Below, piece after piece: positions 52,598 through 62,357 of a stretch of 64,000 bases of DNA (positions are counted from its first letter, which is position 1; each line of letters begins with the position of its first letter). Source of the stretch: Campylobacteraceae bacterium (GTDB lineage: Bacteria > Campylobacterota > Campylobacteria > Campylobacterales > Arcobacteraceae); the NCBI GenBank assembly GCA_013215945.1, contig JABSOM010000016.1:18961-82960 (forward strand), in the 5' to 3' direction. The notes under the pieces were generated by a model. It was not told the DNA's origin and ran no database searches. It saw only the letters and a list, made by a program, of their open reading frames with translations. A program made the position numbers and the translations under genes.

Positions 52598-53976
52598 TTA
52601 AAATTCATCAACTTTTTTTACGTACTTTTTCTATGTTATTTCTTTTTTTGTTATTGGCCATTTCAGTAACAACCTATTATTGGTCCAAATCAATTTATAT
52701 TGAACAAATTAAATACAATTTAAGTCAAAATATTGATACTTTTTCTGCATTATTAGTAAATACTCACAGCTTAGACTTACAAGTACAGAACCTTAAAAAA
52801 GCTACAAACTTAAGAATCACAATTATTGATAAAAACGGAATTGTATTAGCCGAAAGTGATGAAGACAAAAAACTTATGGAAAATCATGCAAAACGATATG
52901 AAATAGTTAGGGCCAAAAAGTTAGGAATAGGAAGTAAAATACGTTTTTCCAATACTCTAAATAAAGAGCTTCTTTATGTTGCAAAAAAAATCAACCTTCA
53001 CGGAGAAACACTTTATATACGAATGGCAGATGATATTGAACAAATCAGCGATAACTTTGTTTCTTTGGCTCTTCAAATATTCTCTATAGTATTTCTATTT
53101 TTAATTGGTGCTTTTTTTGTTGCTTACAGAATTTCAAATAAGATTAAAGAAGAAACAAATAATATTCTAACTTTTTTAATTGATTTATCCAATAAAAAAA
53201 ATAAATATAAAATAGAATCATCTTATACGGTTGAGTTTCACAGAATTACTAGATATTTAAATATTATGTCTAATAAACTTTCAAAAAGAGACAAACAAAA
53301 AGCAAAACAAACCGCAAAACTAAAATTAGCAAACAGGCAAAAAGACGAAATTATTTCAGCTATCTCTCATGAATTTAAAAATCCTATTGCTATTATTTCT
53401 GGATACACAGAAACCATTTTAAATGACAGAGATTTGCCCCATGAAATAAAAGAAAAATTTTTACATAAAATTAATGCCAATGCCAATAAAATGACTTCGA
53501 TTATAGATACTATTCGTTTGTCCCTTAAACTGGATGAAGGCAAACAAAAACTTCAGGTAAAAAAAATATCTATTAATAAACTTTGCGAAGAAATCATTAG
53601 TGATTTAGAAGCCAAATATAAGCACAGAGAGATCAATATCATAGAAGGTAAGCTAGATATTGAAGTAGATGAAACTATGTTTAATATTGTCTTATCTAAC
53701 CTTTTAGAAAACGCACTTAAATATTCAGAAGAGAAAATCAATATTTATTTAAGTGAAGATGAAATAATTGTAGAGGACTTTGGAATTGGTATTGGGGAAA
53801 AAGAATTAAAACTAATAACCTCTAAATTTTACAGAGTTTCCCATAATACATGGAATAACTCTCTTGGTTTAGGACTTTTTATTGTTAATAGTATTATTAA
53901 AATACATGGTTTTTCTCTTGAAATTCAAAGTGTACTTAGTCTTGGATCTAGGTTTATAATTAAATTCAAGAAATAA
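52594..53976 (+). CDS. Sensor histidine kinase (PhoR-like)
   Basis: 460 residues. Two membrane helices (about 10-30 and 158-178) flank a periplasmic domain of about 125 residues. The H-box has His259 in ISAISHEFKNPIAI. The N-box is NLLENALKYSEEK, and the G-boxes are VEDFGIGI and GLGLGLFIV. Start TTG at 52594 overlaps the regulator stop. Unlike E. coli PhoR it has a substantial extracytoplasmic domain, as in other Campylobacterota Pho kinases. It probably phosphorylates the regulator encoded at 51926. Confidence 0.92.
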   Translation: MIKIHQLFLRTFSMLFLFLLLAISVTTYYWSKSIYIEQIKYNLSQNIDTFSALLVNTHSLDLQVQNLKKATNLRITIIDKNGIVLAESDEDKKLMENHAKRYEIVRAKKLGIGSKIRFSNTLNKELLYVAKKINLHGETLYIRMADDIEQISDNFVSLALQIFSIVFLFLIGAFFVAYRISNKIKEETNNILTFLIDLSNKKNKYKIESSYTVEFHRITRYLNIMSNKLSKRDKQKAKQTAKLKLANRQKDEIISAISHEFKNPIAIISGYTETILNDRDLPHEIKEKFLHKINANANKMTSIIDTIRLSLKLDEGKQKLQVKKISINKLCEEIISDLEAKYKHREINIIEGKLDIEVDETMFNIVLSNLLENALKYSEEKINIYLSEDEIIVEDFGIGIGEKELKLITSKFYRVSHNTWNNSLGLGLFIVNSIIKIHGFSLEIQSVLSLGSRFIIKFKK

Positions 53977-54058
53977 AATTAAATCTTACTTAATTTAAGC
54001 AATACTTAAGTGTAAATAGTTTATTATGCCACCTCATTAATCGAATCGGAGATAATAA

Positions 54059-54481
54059 ATGAAATTTACTCAAATGGCGAAAGCTAATGAAATTCAAAGA
54101 GCATGGCACGTAATTGATGCTACTGACAAAGTATTTGGTAGAATTATTACTGAAGTTGCGACTATTTTAAGAGGTAAAGATAAAGTTAACTTTACACCAC
54201 ACGTTGATTGTGGTGATTATGTTGTAATTATCAATGCTTCTAAAGCTAGATTTACTGGTAAAAAAATGGAGCAAAAAGAATATTTCACACACTCAGGGTA
54301 TTTTGGTAGTACAAAAACTCATAAAATGTCTGAAATGTTAGTTAGCAATCCAGAAAAATTATTCAGATTAGCAACTAGAGGGATGTTACCTAAAACAAAA
54401 CTTGGTAAAGTTATGATCAAGAAATTAAAAGTATATGCAGATGCAGAGCACCCTCATACTGCGCAAATTAAAGGATCTTAA
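54059..54481 (+). CDS. rplM: Ribosomal protein uL13
   Basis: 140 residues, normal length. Signature [20 protein letters not shown] and AVRGMLPK-type segment [14 protein letters not shown] are present. First gene of the conserved rplM-rpsI pair, with a GGAG ribosome site. A promoter must lie in the 82-base spacer after the sensor kinase gene. Confidence 0.98.
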   Translation: MKFTQMAKANEIQRAWHVIDATDKVFGRIITEVATILRGKDKVNFTPHVDCGDYVVIINASKARFTGKKMEQKEYFTHSGYFGSTKTHKMSEMLVSNPEKLFRLATRGMLPKTKLGKVMIKKLKVYADAEHPHTAQIKGS

Positions 54482-54483
54482 TT

Positions 54484-54873
54484 ATGGCAAAAATTTATGC
54501 AACTGGTAAAAGAAAATCTGCAATAGCTAAAGTATGGTTAGAAGCAGGAAAAGGTGAAATCACTGTAAATGGCCTGTCTTTAGACGTATGGTTAGGTGGT
54601 CACGAAGCTATCAAAAAAAGAGTTATGCAACCTTTAGAAGTAACTAAACAAGAAACTTCTGTTAATTTAGTAATCAAAACTTTAGGTGGAGGTTACTCTG
54701 CTCAAGCTGATGCTGTTAGACATGGTATTTCTAAAGCTTTAGTTGCTTATGATGAGCAATTTAGAGTTCTTGTTAAACCATTTGGTTTATTAACAAGAGA
54801 TGCTAGATCAGTTGAAAGAAAAAAATACGGTAGAAAAAAAGCAAGAAAGTCTGTTCAGTTCTCAAAAAGATAA
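54484..54873 (+). CDS. rpsI: Ribosomal protein uS9
   Basis: 129 residues, with start [24 protein letters not shown] and the basic C-terminal tail [19 protein letters not shown], whose last Lys-Arg reaches the ribosomal P site. It begins 2 bases after the rplM stop and is closed by a strong terminator. Confidence 0.98.
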   Translation: MAKIYATGKRKSAIAKVWLEAGKGEITVNGLSLDVWLGGHEAIKKRVMQPLEVTKQETSVNLVIKTLGGGYSAQADAVRHGISKALVAYDEQFRVLVKPFGLLTRDARSVERKKYGRKKARKSVQFSKR

Positions 54874-54897
54874 TCGAACAAATTTTATTCTATTTTC

Positions 54898-54931
54898 AAA
54901 AAAGGGGAGCATTTATTGCTCCCCTTTTTTT
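54898..54931 (+). terminator. Rho-independent terminator of rplM-rpsI
   Basis: A 14-bp stem AAAAAAGGGGAGCA with its complement, loop TTTAT, and a run of seven T. It lies 25 bases after the rpsI stop. Confidence 0.92.
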
Positions 54932-55056
54932 ATGTCAAATTTTTCATACATTTATATAAACTATTTAAAACTCTTTCTTTTTATAAAATAATTTAATTTT
55001 ATTCCCTCATTACTTATTATCCCTGCATTATAATTACTTTTTTCATGGTCCTAAAA

Positions 55057-55106
55057 CAATAAAATGTATAAAAATTTAAGGATTTTATTTTTTTTACATT
55101 TTATTG
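55057..55106 (+). promoter_or_regulatory. Inverted repeat upstream of tctC
   Basis: CAATAAAATGTA (55057-55068) and its exact complement TACATTTTATTG (55095-55106) lie 41 bases before the tctC start. It could be an operator or a 5'-leader hairpin. The neighbouring response regulator gene makes an operator plausible, but nothing fixes the regulator. Confidence 0.4.
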
Positions 55107-55146
55107 CTTTATACTTTTAAGATATAGAATTAATTAAAGGATTACT

Positions 55147-56118
55147 ATGAAACAAATTTTTACGAAAACGGTTAAAAGTTTAGCACTGGCTGGACTATTA
55201 GTTACTGGTATGGCTACTAGTGGTGTTGCAGCAGATGTTGAGAAGATTCACTTCTTAATTCCTGGTGGAGCTGGTGGTGGTTGGGATGGAACTGCTAGAG
55301 GTGTTGGTGAAGCATTAAAGAAATCAGGTTTAGTTAATCAAACTTCTTTTGAAAACATGAGTGGTGGTGGTGGTGGTAAAGCTATTGCTTATATCATTGA
55401 AACTGCAAAAAAACAAAAAAATACTTTAATGGTTAATTCAACTCCTATTGTAATTAGGTCTCTACAAGGTGTATTTCCTCAATCGTTTAGAGATTTAACC
55501 TTGGTTGGTTCTGTTATTGCTGATTATGGTGTTTTAGTTGTTAGAAAAGATTCTAAATACCAAACATGGGCAGATGTTAAAGCAGCATTTGAAAAAAACC
55601 CACGAACAGTTAAAATAGCTGGTGGATCTTCAAGAGGTTCTATGGATCATTTAGTTGCAGCACAAATATTTAAAGCAGCTGGTGGAAATCCAACATCTGT
55701 AAGATATGTACCTTATGATGCAGGTGGAAAAGCAATGGCTGGTTTATTAACTGGTGAAGTAGATGTTCTTTCAACTGGTCTTGGTGAAGTTTTAGACAAA
55801 CATATGAAGGGTCAATTAAAAATTATTGGTGTTACTGCTGATACATCAATCGAAGGAATTCCATCATTTAAAAGCATGGGTGTAGATGCATATTTTGCAA
55901 ACTGGAGAGGTTTCTTTGCAGCTCCTAATTTACCACAAGCTAAAGTTGATGCAATGGCTGCTGTTTTAAAGAAAATGTATGACACTCCTGAATGGGAAGT
56001 AGTTAGAAAAAGAAATGGTTGGGCAAATTTATATAAACCAACTAGTGAATTTAAAAGTTTCTTAGAAAGTCAAGAAAAAGTGATTGGTTCACTTATGACT
56101 GAAATGGGATTTTTATAA
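55147..56118 (+). CDS. tctC: TctC-family substrate-binding protein
   Basis: 323 residues with a signal peptide (about 1-28). The Bug/TctC family features are the N-terminal IHFLIPGGAGGGWDGTARG, the TPIVIRSLQG segment and PYDAGGKAMAGLLTGEVDVL. It captures a small carboxylate in the periplasm for the TctAB permease; citrate or other tricarboxylates are typical substrates of the system but the ligand cannot be told. High expression is suggested by the hairpin before tctB. Confidence 0.9.
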   Translation: MKQIFTKTVKSLALAGLLVTGMATSGVAADVEKIHFLIPGGAGGGWDGTARGVGEALKKSGLVNQTSFENMSGGGGGKAIAYIIETAKKQKNTLMVNSTPIVIRSLQGVFPQSFRDLTLVGSVIADYGVLVVRKDSKYQTWADVKAAFEKNPRTVKIAGGSSRGSMDHLVAAQIFKAAGGNPTSVRYVPYDAGGKAMAGLLTGEVDVLSTGLGEVLDKHMKGQLKIIGVTADTSIEGIPSFKSMGVDAYFANWRGFFAAPNLPQAKVDAMAAVLKKMYDTPEWEVVRKRNGWANLYKPTSEFKSFLESQEKVIGSLMTEMGFL

Positions 56119-56142
56119 AATAGAGGGCTTGCCCTTCTATTT
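56118..56142 (+). terminator. Hairpin between tctC and tctB
   Basis: AAATAGAGGGC and GCCCTTCTATTT pair with one bulged base around TT, starting at the last base of the tctC stop. Such hairpins commonly stabilise binding-protein mRNA and lower downstream permease expression. Confidence 0.65.
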
Positions 56143-56157
56143 ATATAAAGGAAAATT

Positions 56158-56643
56158 ATGAACAAAAATACCATAGGATCGATATTCTTTTTAGCATTTT
56201 CATGTTTTTATTTTTTAAACGTATTTAACATAAAAAAAATGCCAGGAAGCCATTTTGAAGTAATGAGTGCTTCCACTTTTCCATATTATATTGGAATATC
56301 TGGAATTATAATCTCATTATTGATACTTATATTCTCTTTTACAGATAAAGACGGTGAATATATAACAGCAGCATATTTAAAAACGTTGGATTTTAAAACA
56401 ACAAGCTATTTTGTTGCAGCAATGTTATTTTACGGATTTACAATTAGAAGTTTAGGTTTTATTATATCAACTATTATATTCTTAATAATTGGTTTTGTAC
56501 TTTTAAAAGAGAAAAATATAAAAAGAATACTATTAATATCCGTTGGAGTTTCCGTAGGATTTTATTTACTGCTTAATAATGTATTAGGCGTATATATAGA
56601 TCCAGGATTAATTGTTGAATACTTTAGAGGAGAAGAATCATGA
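56158..56643 (+). CDS. tctB: TctB-family small membrane subunit
   Basis: 161 residues with four predicted membrane helices (about 5-22, 40-60, 80-105, 118-140), matching the poorly conserved TctB (DUF1468) family. It forms the permease with TctA. The stop overlaps the tctA start by 4 bases. AAGG lies before the ATG. Confidence 0.9.
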   Translation: MNKNTIGSIFFLAFSCFYFLNVFNIKKMPGSHFEVMSASTFPYYIGISGIIISLLILIFSFTDKDGEYITAAYLKTLDFKTTSYFVAAMLFYGFTIRSLGFIISTIIFLIIGFVLLKEKNIKRILLISVGVSVGFYLLLNNVLGVYIDPGLIVEYFRGEES

Positions 56644-58154
56644 TGGAAGGAATTTTACAAGGAGTTTCTACAGCTCTTTCTAGTTACAACATAATGATGG
56701 TAGTTATTGGTTGTTTAGCAGGTACATTCATTGGAATGTTGCCAGGACTTGGGCCTATTTCTGCGATTGCACTAATGATACCAATTACTTATGGAATGGA
56801 ACCATCATCTGGTTTAATTTTAATAGCAGGTGTTTATTATGGTGCTATTTTTGGAGGGTCTACTTCTTCGATTTTAATCAATGCCCCAGGGGTCGCAGGT
56901 ACGGTCGCCTCCTCTTTTGATGGTTATCCTTTGGCTAAGTCTGGTCATGCAGGAAAAGCACTTGCCATTGCCGCATACTCATCTTTTACAGGTGGAACAA
57001 TAGCAGCAGTATTTTTATTAATTGCAGCACCTGCATTAGCAAAAGTATCTTTGTCTTTTCAATCTTCAGATTATTTTGCACTTATGGTTCTTGGACTTAC
57101 TGCAGTGGCAGCATTTGCAGGAAAAGGAAAATTCCTAAAAGCTGCAATTATGACTATTTTTGGTCTTATGCTTGCAACTGTAGGAACAGATTCAGATTCT
57201 GGATTACCAAGATTTACTTTTGGGCGCTTAGATTTAATTGATGGAATTTCATTTTTACTTCTTGCAATGGCGGCCTTTGCATTAAGTGAAGCAATGATGA
57301 ATATTTTGGACAATAAAGAACAAACACAAAAAGAAATTGATGATTTAAATGCTTCTATTGGTTCTTTAAAAATCACAAGAGCAGAAGTAAGAGAAATGGC
57401 GCCAACGGTAGCTAGATCTTCAGTACTTGGTTTCTTTGTAGGTGTTCTTCCAGGAGCAGGAGCAACTATTGCATCCTTTTTAGCTTATGGAATGGAGCGT
57501 TCTTTTGCAAGTGCAAAAGAAAAACTTAAATTTGGAAAAGGGAGTCTTAGAGGACTTGCAGCTCCTGAAGCTGCAAATAATGCCGCTTGTTCTGGTTCTT
57601 TTGTTCCTTTATTAACACTTGGAATTCCAGGATCAGGTACAACTGCTATTATTTTAGGTGCTTTAATTTCTTATGGAATTCAACCAGGACCTACTATGTA
57701 TGTAGATAATCCAGAATTATTCTGGTCTGTTATTATTTCTATGTATATTGGAAATGTTGTATTACTGGTTCTTAATTTACCATTAATTCCCTATATTGCA
57801 AGATTATTAACCTTGCCAAAAAAATTATTATTGCCACTAATTATCTTCTTTTCTTTAATTGGAGTATATTTAGTAACTTTTAATACTTTTGATATTTACA
57901 TGATGACAATGTTTGCAGTAGTTGCTTTATTCATTAGAATTATTGATTTTCCAATGGCTCCTATGATTTTAGGATTTATTTTAGGTGGAATGATGGAAGA
58001 TAACTTAAGACGAGCATTAACTATTCATGATGGTTCTTTGGCTTTTCTTTGGGAAAGACCAATTACATTTACGATTTTAATTATTACCATTATATTACTA
58101 TTAATGCCACTCTTAGGTGAAGTTTATGGTAAACTTAAAAAAGGTAAAGCTTAA
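56640..58154 (+). CDS. tctA: TctA-family large permease subunit
   Basis: 504 residues with about 11-12 membrane helices. Conserved TctA blocks are GMLPGLGPISAIALMIPITY, YYGAIFGGSTSSILINAPG near the N-terminus, and the repeated block GVLPGAGATIASFLAYGMER and PLLTLGIPGSGTTAIILGAL in the second half. Main channel of the tripartite tricarboxylate transporter, sodium- or proton-driven. Confidence 0.95.
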   Translation: MMEGILQGVSTALSSYNIMMVVIGCLAGTFIGMLPGLGPISAIALMIPITYGMEPSSGLILIAGVYYGAIFGGSTSSILINAPGVAGTVASSFDGYPLAKSGHAGKALAIAAYSSFTGGTIAAVFLLIAAPALAKVSLSFQSSDYFALMVLGLTAVAAFAGKGKFLKAAIMTIFGLMLATVGTDSDSGLPRFTFGRLDLIDGISFLLLAMAAFALSEAMMNILDNKEQTQKEIDDLNASIGSLKITRAEVREMAPTVARSSVLGFFVGVLPGAGATIASFLAYGMERSFASAKEKLKFGKGSLRGLAAPEAANNAACSGSFVPLLTLGIPGSGTTAIILGALISYGIQPGPTMYVDNPELFWSVIISMYIGNVVLLVLNLPLIPYIARLLTLPKKLLLPLIIFFSLIGVYLVTFNTFDIYMMTMFAVVALFIRIIDFPMAPMILGFILGGMMEDNLRRALTIHDGSLAFLWERPITFTILIITIILLLMPLLGEVYGKLKKGKA

Positions 58155-58182
58155 TTGCTTTCCTTTTTAAGGGTTTTATCTC

Positions 58183-58869
58183 ATGGACAAATTTAAAAAA
58201 TACACTATTTTATACGTTGAAGATGATGAAGGCGTAAGAACTATTAATGCCCGTTTTTTAAATCGTATGTTTAATGAACTTTTTCTTGCAAGTGATGGGG
58301 AAGAAGGTTATGCTCTTTATAAAAAATACCACCCAGATATTATTCTTACCGATATTAATATGCCAAAAATGGATGGCATCACTTTAAGTAAAAAAATACG
58401 AGAAAAAGACCAGAATACAAAAATCATTGTATCTACTGCATTTTCAGATAAATCTTATCTAATGGCTGCCATTGAACTCAATTTAGAAAAATATATTATC
58501 AAACCTTTAACCAATAGAAATTTACTCCCTGCTTTAACAAAAGCAGTGAATGCTTTAGAACTTGAACTTGATTTTAAAATCACGTTAGATGAAAATTTTT
58601 ATTTTGATAACAATACTTCATTATTTTATAATCATAATAAAGCCTTAGATTTAAATAAAAAAGAATTACTATTTTTAAAACTCTTGGTTTTAAATAAAAA
58701 TAGAATAGTCTCCTATGAAGAGATCGAACAAAAAGTTTGGGAAAATGAATACATGAGTTTAAACTCTTTGCGTACAACTATTGGGTTTTTAAGAAAGAAA
58801 ATACCCTTTAACTGTATCAAAAACATTTCAAATATGGGATATAAATTAAATCTTGAGAAAAAACTATAA
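58183..58869 (+). CDS. Response regulator with winged-helix output
   Basis: 228 residues. Receiver domain with Glu13-Asp14-Asp15, phospho-acceptor Asp57 in IILTDINMPKMDGI, Thr/Ala at STAFSDK and Lys107-type KPLT; C-terminal OmpR-like winged helix (about 140-225) with LNKKELLFLKLLV and SLRTTIGFLRKKI. It follows tctA closely, and its kinase gene overlaps it, so it probably controls the Tct transporter (inference), by analogy to TctD of Salmonella. Confidence 0.88.
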   Translation: MDKFKKYTILYVEDDEGVRTINARFLNRMFNELFLASDGEEGYALYKKYHPDIILTDINMPKMDGITLSKKIREKDQNTKIIVSTAFSDKSYLMAAIELNLEKYIIKPLTNRNLLPALTKAVNALELELDFKITLDENFYFDNNTSLFYNHNKALDLNKKELLFLKLLVLNKNRIVSYEEIEQKVWENEYMSLNSLRTTIGFLRKKIPFNCIKNISNMGYKLNLEKKL

Positions 58870-61033
58870 ATTAAACACAGAACAGGGAATAAAAAAAATT
58901 ACCCTGCTTTCTTCTACTATCATTATTTTAACTGTTGCTACTATTATAGGTTTTGTCCTAATTAAAACACAATACGACAATTTTAAAACCCGTATTAATA
59001 GTTTTGAAAGTACGTTAATTGAACGTGAAAAGTTTTATATCAAAACAAGCGTAGAAAATCTTAAGAATGATATAACCTTTGAAGAACTTTCTATTTTAAA
59101 TAATAAAAAAGAGCGTATCAAAAATCAGGCAATTGTTGCTTATAATTTAGCCCATTCTTTGTACAACAAAACACAATATTTAAGTAAAAAAGAACAAATA
59201 TTATTTATTAAATCCTCTCTTAATCAAATGTCACAAAAATCCAATGATATCAATTATTTTATACTTAATATGCAAGGTGACCTAATATTAAACAGTGAAA
59301 ATAAAAAAGATGAAAATAAAAACTATTTCAGCTCAAAAGATATAAATGGTTCAGAGTTTATAAAAAAAATAATTCATGCAGAACAAAATAAACAAAATTA
59401 TGTTGAATACACCTGGTATAAACCAAACTCGACCCTTACTTCTAAAAAGATTACTTATTCCACTCATTTAAAAGAATTAGGCATAATTATTGGTTCGGGA
59501 AGTTTTGTTGACAAAAGTAATGAAAAACTGAAAAAAACTATTTTAAAAAAAATATCTAACCTTTCCTATAATAAAGAAGAATTTGTTTTTTTATATTACA
59601 TTAATTCTCTAAATAATATAAAAGAAGAAAGTACTTTATTAATAGAAAAAAATATTCTCAGCTCATTAATAGATAAAAAAGCAATGAATGACTTATTAAT
59701 CAATACCAATTATAAAGGCAATGATTATATTTTTTATCAAGATAATGAACGCTTACTTTACGGAACATTTATTTCTCATTTGCGTTTTTTTATATCTGCT
59801 GGTGTTGATTTATCTCATATTCAAAAAATATCAAAAAAAGAAAGAATGGCTGCAGAAGAAGAAATGTATGAGAAAATCATTTCTTTGATTGTTGTTATTA
59901 CTATTATTACTTTGATTTTTTTCGTATTTTCTTTCTTATTTACCAAAAAGATTACCTTAATATTTGAAAACTATAAAAAGAATGTCATTTTAAATGAAGA
60001 AAAATACCATCTTTTATTTAATCACAGTAATGACGCTTTTTTAATTTCAGAACTGAGTACAAAAAGTGCAAAAATTATCAACTTTAATAAAACGGCTTTA
60101 AAAGTATCTTCTTTTACTGAAAAAGAGATTTTGAAAAAAGACTTTTTTGAACTCTTTTTTGAACTTGAATTACAAGCTTTATTAAAAACAAAATCCATAC
60201 GTAAAACAGTAAAAATGAAAATAAAAAATCACCAAATCAAAACCATAGAATTGGATGCAGTTATTTATACAAATGAAAAACAGCAATTACTTTTTGCATC
60301 CTTAAGGGATATTACTGAACGAACCTTATTAAAAGTGGAGAAAGAAAAACAAGAAAAATTATTAATTCAAAAATCTAAAATGGCTGCTATGGGTGAAATG
60401 ATTGGAAATATTGCCCACCAATGGAGACAGCCTCTATCACAAGTATCTGGTTTATTTGTAGATATTGAATCTGCTTATATGTACAAAGAATTAAATAAAG
60501 AATATCTACAGAACAGAGTAAATGAAGCCAATGATTTAATTGAATATATGTCAAAAACAATTGATGATTTTAGAAACTTTTTTAATCCAAATGCAAAAAA
60601 AGAACTTTTTTCTTTAAAGGATTCCATGAGAGATACGGCAAAAATCATTCAATCAACTCTTGATTATCACCATATTTCATTGCAAATAAACTTATGTGAT
60701 GATATAGAATTATATGCTTACAGAAATGAATATTCACAAGCAATTCTTAATATTATTTCAAATGCAAAAGATATCCTAATTGAAAAAAAGATAAAAGATC
60801 CTATCATCAAAATTTACCTAGAAAATAAAAATGTTTTATGCATAGAAGACAATGCAGGTGGTATTGATGAAAGTATTATTAAAAAAATATTTGATCCCTA
60901 TTTCACAACCAAATTTGAATATGGAACAGGTATTGGTTTATACATGACACAATTAATTATTGAAAATAAAATGAATGGAAGTATAACAGCTGAAAACACC
61001 AATAAAGGTGCTTTGTTTAAAATAAAAGTGTAA
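58853..61033 (+). CDS. Sensor histidine kinase with dCACHE-type sensor
   Basis: 726 residues. Membrane helix about 20-40, a large extracytoplasmic sensor (about 45-340, dCACHE-like, with the YVEYTWYKPNSTLTSKKITY segment), a second helix about 345-365, a PAS-like region (about 380-490) and a kinase core. His522 lies in IAHQWRQPLSQ, an H-box type abundant in Arcobacter. N-box NIISNAKDIL and G-boxes IEDNAGGID and GTGIGLYM complete the ATPase. The start is a TTG that overlaps the regulator gene by 17 bases. It likely senses a carboxylate. Confidence 0.88.
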   Translation: MRKNYKLNTEQGIKKITLLSSTIIILTVATIIGFVLIKTQYDNFKTRINSFESTLIEREKFYIKTSVENLKNDITFEELSILNNKKERIKNQAIVAYNLAHSLYNKTQYLSKKEQILFIKSSLNQMSQKSNDINYFILNMQGDLILNSENKKDENKNYFSSKDINGSEFIKKIIHAEQNKQNYVEYTWYKPNSTLTSKKITYSTHLKELGIIIGSGSFVDKSNEKLKKTILKKISNLSYNKEEFVFLYYINSLNNIKEESTLLIEKNILSSLIDKKAMNDLLINTNYKGNDYIFYQDNERLLYGTFISHLRFFISAGVDLSHIQKISKKERMAAEEEMYEKIISLIVVITIITLIFFVFSFLFTKKITLIFENYKKNVILNEEKYHLLFNHSNDAFLISELSTKSAKIINFNKTALKVSSFTEKEILKKDFFELFFELELQALLKTKSIRKTVKMKIKNHQIKTIELDAVIYTNEKQQLLFASLRDITERTLLKVEKEKQEKLLIQKSKMAAMGEMIGNIAHQWRQPLSQVSGLFVDIESAYMYKELNKEYLQNRVNEANDLIEYMSKTIDDFRNFFNPNAKKELFSLKDSMRDTAKIIQSTLDYHHISLQINLCDDIELYAYRNEYSQAILNIISNAKDILIEKKIKDPIIKIYLENKNVLCIEDNAGGIDESIIKKIFDPYFTTKFEYGTGIGLYMTQLIIENKMNGSITAENTNKGALFKIKV

Positions 61034-61082
61034 TAAGAAGAGATTTTATTTTTTATACATTTTTTTATATTAAAATTTTTCT

Positions 61083-61736
61083 ATGAATATTATTAAAAAC
61101 CTTGTTCGAGGAAACGAACTTTTTAAAAAATACCACTATGTTGATTATGAAGATGAAATTACGGATTTAATTAAATATGGACAAAAACCAGAAGTTTTAT
61201 TCATTTCTTGTTGTGACAGTAGAATCACACCTGATTTAATGTTGGGTTCAAAACCAGGGGATTTATTTGTCTTAAGAAATATTGGAAATTTTGTTCCGCC
61301 TTTTAATGATGATGCGAGTTTTCATGGAACAGCAAGTGCTATTGAATACGCTGTATCTGTTTTAAATGTCAAACATATTATTGTATGTGGGCACTCACAT
61401 TGTGGCGCTTGCAAAAGCCTTTTTGAAGAAATTCCAAATCATCAACACTTTATTAATATAAAAAAATGGTTAAAGCTGGGTCTTAAAGCAAAAGAGATTA
61501 CCTTGAAAAAAACCTATGAAAACAAAGAAGAAAAAGAAAGAGCCATGGAGAAAAATTCTGTTTTATGCCAGGTTGAAAACTTGCATACTTATCCGGCTAT
61601 AAAAGAAAAATTATTAAATAAGAGTATTAAACTGCATGCTTGGTATATACACTTAGAAGGTGCAAAAATTGAGTATTATGATGAAGAAAATAAACATTTT
61701 AGAGATATTATTAACTATGAAGATTTTAAATACTAA
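61083..61736 (+). CDS. Beta-class carbonic anhydrase
   Basis: 217 residues. Zinc ligands Cys43, His104 and Cys107 lie in SCCDSRITPD and CGHSHCGAC; the Asp45-Arg47 dyad is intact. It interconverts CO2 and bicarbonate in the cytoplasm. No signal peptide. Monocistronic by spacing (49 bases after the kinase, 64 before luxS). Confidence 0.95.
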   Translation: MNIIKNLVRGNELFKKYHYVDYEDEITDLIKYGQKPEVLFISCCDSRITPDLMLGSKPGDLFVLRNIGNFVPPFNDDASFHGTASAIEYAVSVLNVKHIIVCGHSHCGACKSLFEEIPNHQHFINIKKWLKLGLKAKEITLKKTYENKEEKERAMEKNSVLCQVENLHTYPAIKEKLLNKSIKLHAWYIHLEGAKIEYYDEENKHFRDIINYEDFKY

Positions 61737-61800
61737 CTAAAGCTTTTTTCATCAATATTTAGCTAATATTCTCTTAACAAATTATGTTTAAGGATATACC

Positions 61801-62316
61801 ATGCCATTATTAGATTCATTTAGAGTAGATCATACAATTATGCCAGCTCCAGCAGTTAGAGTAGCAAAAACTATGAAATCACCCTCAGGAGATACTATTA
61901 CAGTATTTGATTTACGTTTTTGTGTTCCCAATGAAAAAATGTTAAGTGAAAGAGGAATTCATACACTGGAGCACTTATTTGCAGGTTTTATTAGAACACA
62001 TTTAAATTCTAAGACAGTTGAAATTATTGATGTTTCTCCTATGGGATGTAGAACTGGTTTTTACATGAGTTTATTAGGAGCACCTGATGAAGTAACAGTT
62101 GGTAAGGCTTGGAAAAATGCTATGCAAGATGTTTTAGATGTAAAATCTCAAGACGATATTCCAGAACTAAACTTATACCAATGTGGTACCTGTGAAATGC
62201 ATTCACTGCCTGAAGCTAAAGAAATTGCAAAAGATATCTTAGCTCATGATATTGGTGTAATGTCTAATAAAGACCTGTTTTTAACAGAAACAAAAATGAA
62301 AGATTTAGGAATCTAG
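61801..62316 (+). CDS. luxS: S-ribosylhomocysteine lyase LuxS
   Basis: 171 residues, full length. Metal ligands His54 and His58 with catalytic Glu57 in HTLEHLFAG, Cys128 in [10 protein letters not shown] and catalytic Cys83 in MGCRTGFY. It cleaves S-ribosylhomocysteine to homocysteine and the AI-2 precursor DPD. It has its own terminator. Confidence 0.97.
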   Translation: MPLLDSFRVDHTIMPAPAVRVAKTMKSPSGDTITVFDLRFCVPNEKMLSERGIHTLEHLFAGFIRTHLNSKTVEIIDVSPMGCRTGFYMSLLGAPDEVTVGKAWKNAMQDVLDVKSQDDIPELNLYQCGTCEMHSLPEAKEIAKDILAHDIGVMSNKDLFLTETKMKDLGI

Positions 62317-62323
62317 TTTAAAT

Positions 62324-62355
62324 GGGATTAAATTTTATTTAATCCCTTTTCTTTT
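62324..62355 (+). terminator. Terminator of luxS
   Basis: A 9-bp stem GGGATTAAA/TTTAATCCC with loop TTTTA and the tract TTTTCTTTT. It ends just ahead of the ATG of the next gene, so the methyltransferase has no separate leader and must depend on read-through or a promoter inside this hairpin. Confidence 0.85.
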
Positions 62356-62357
62356 AA

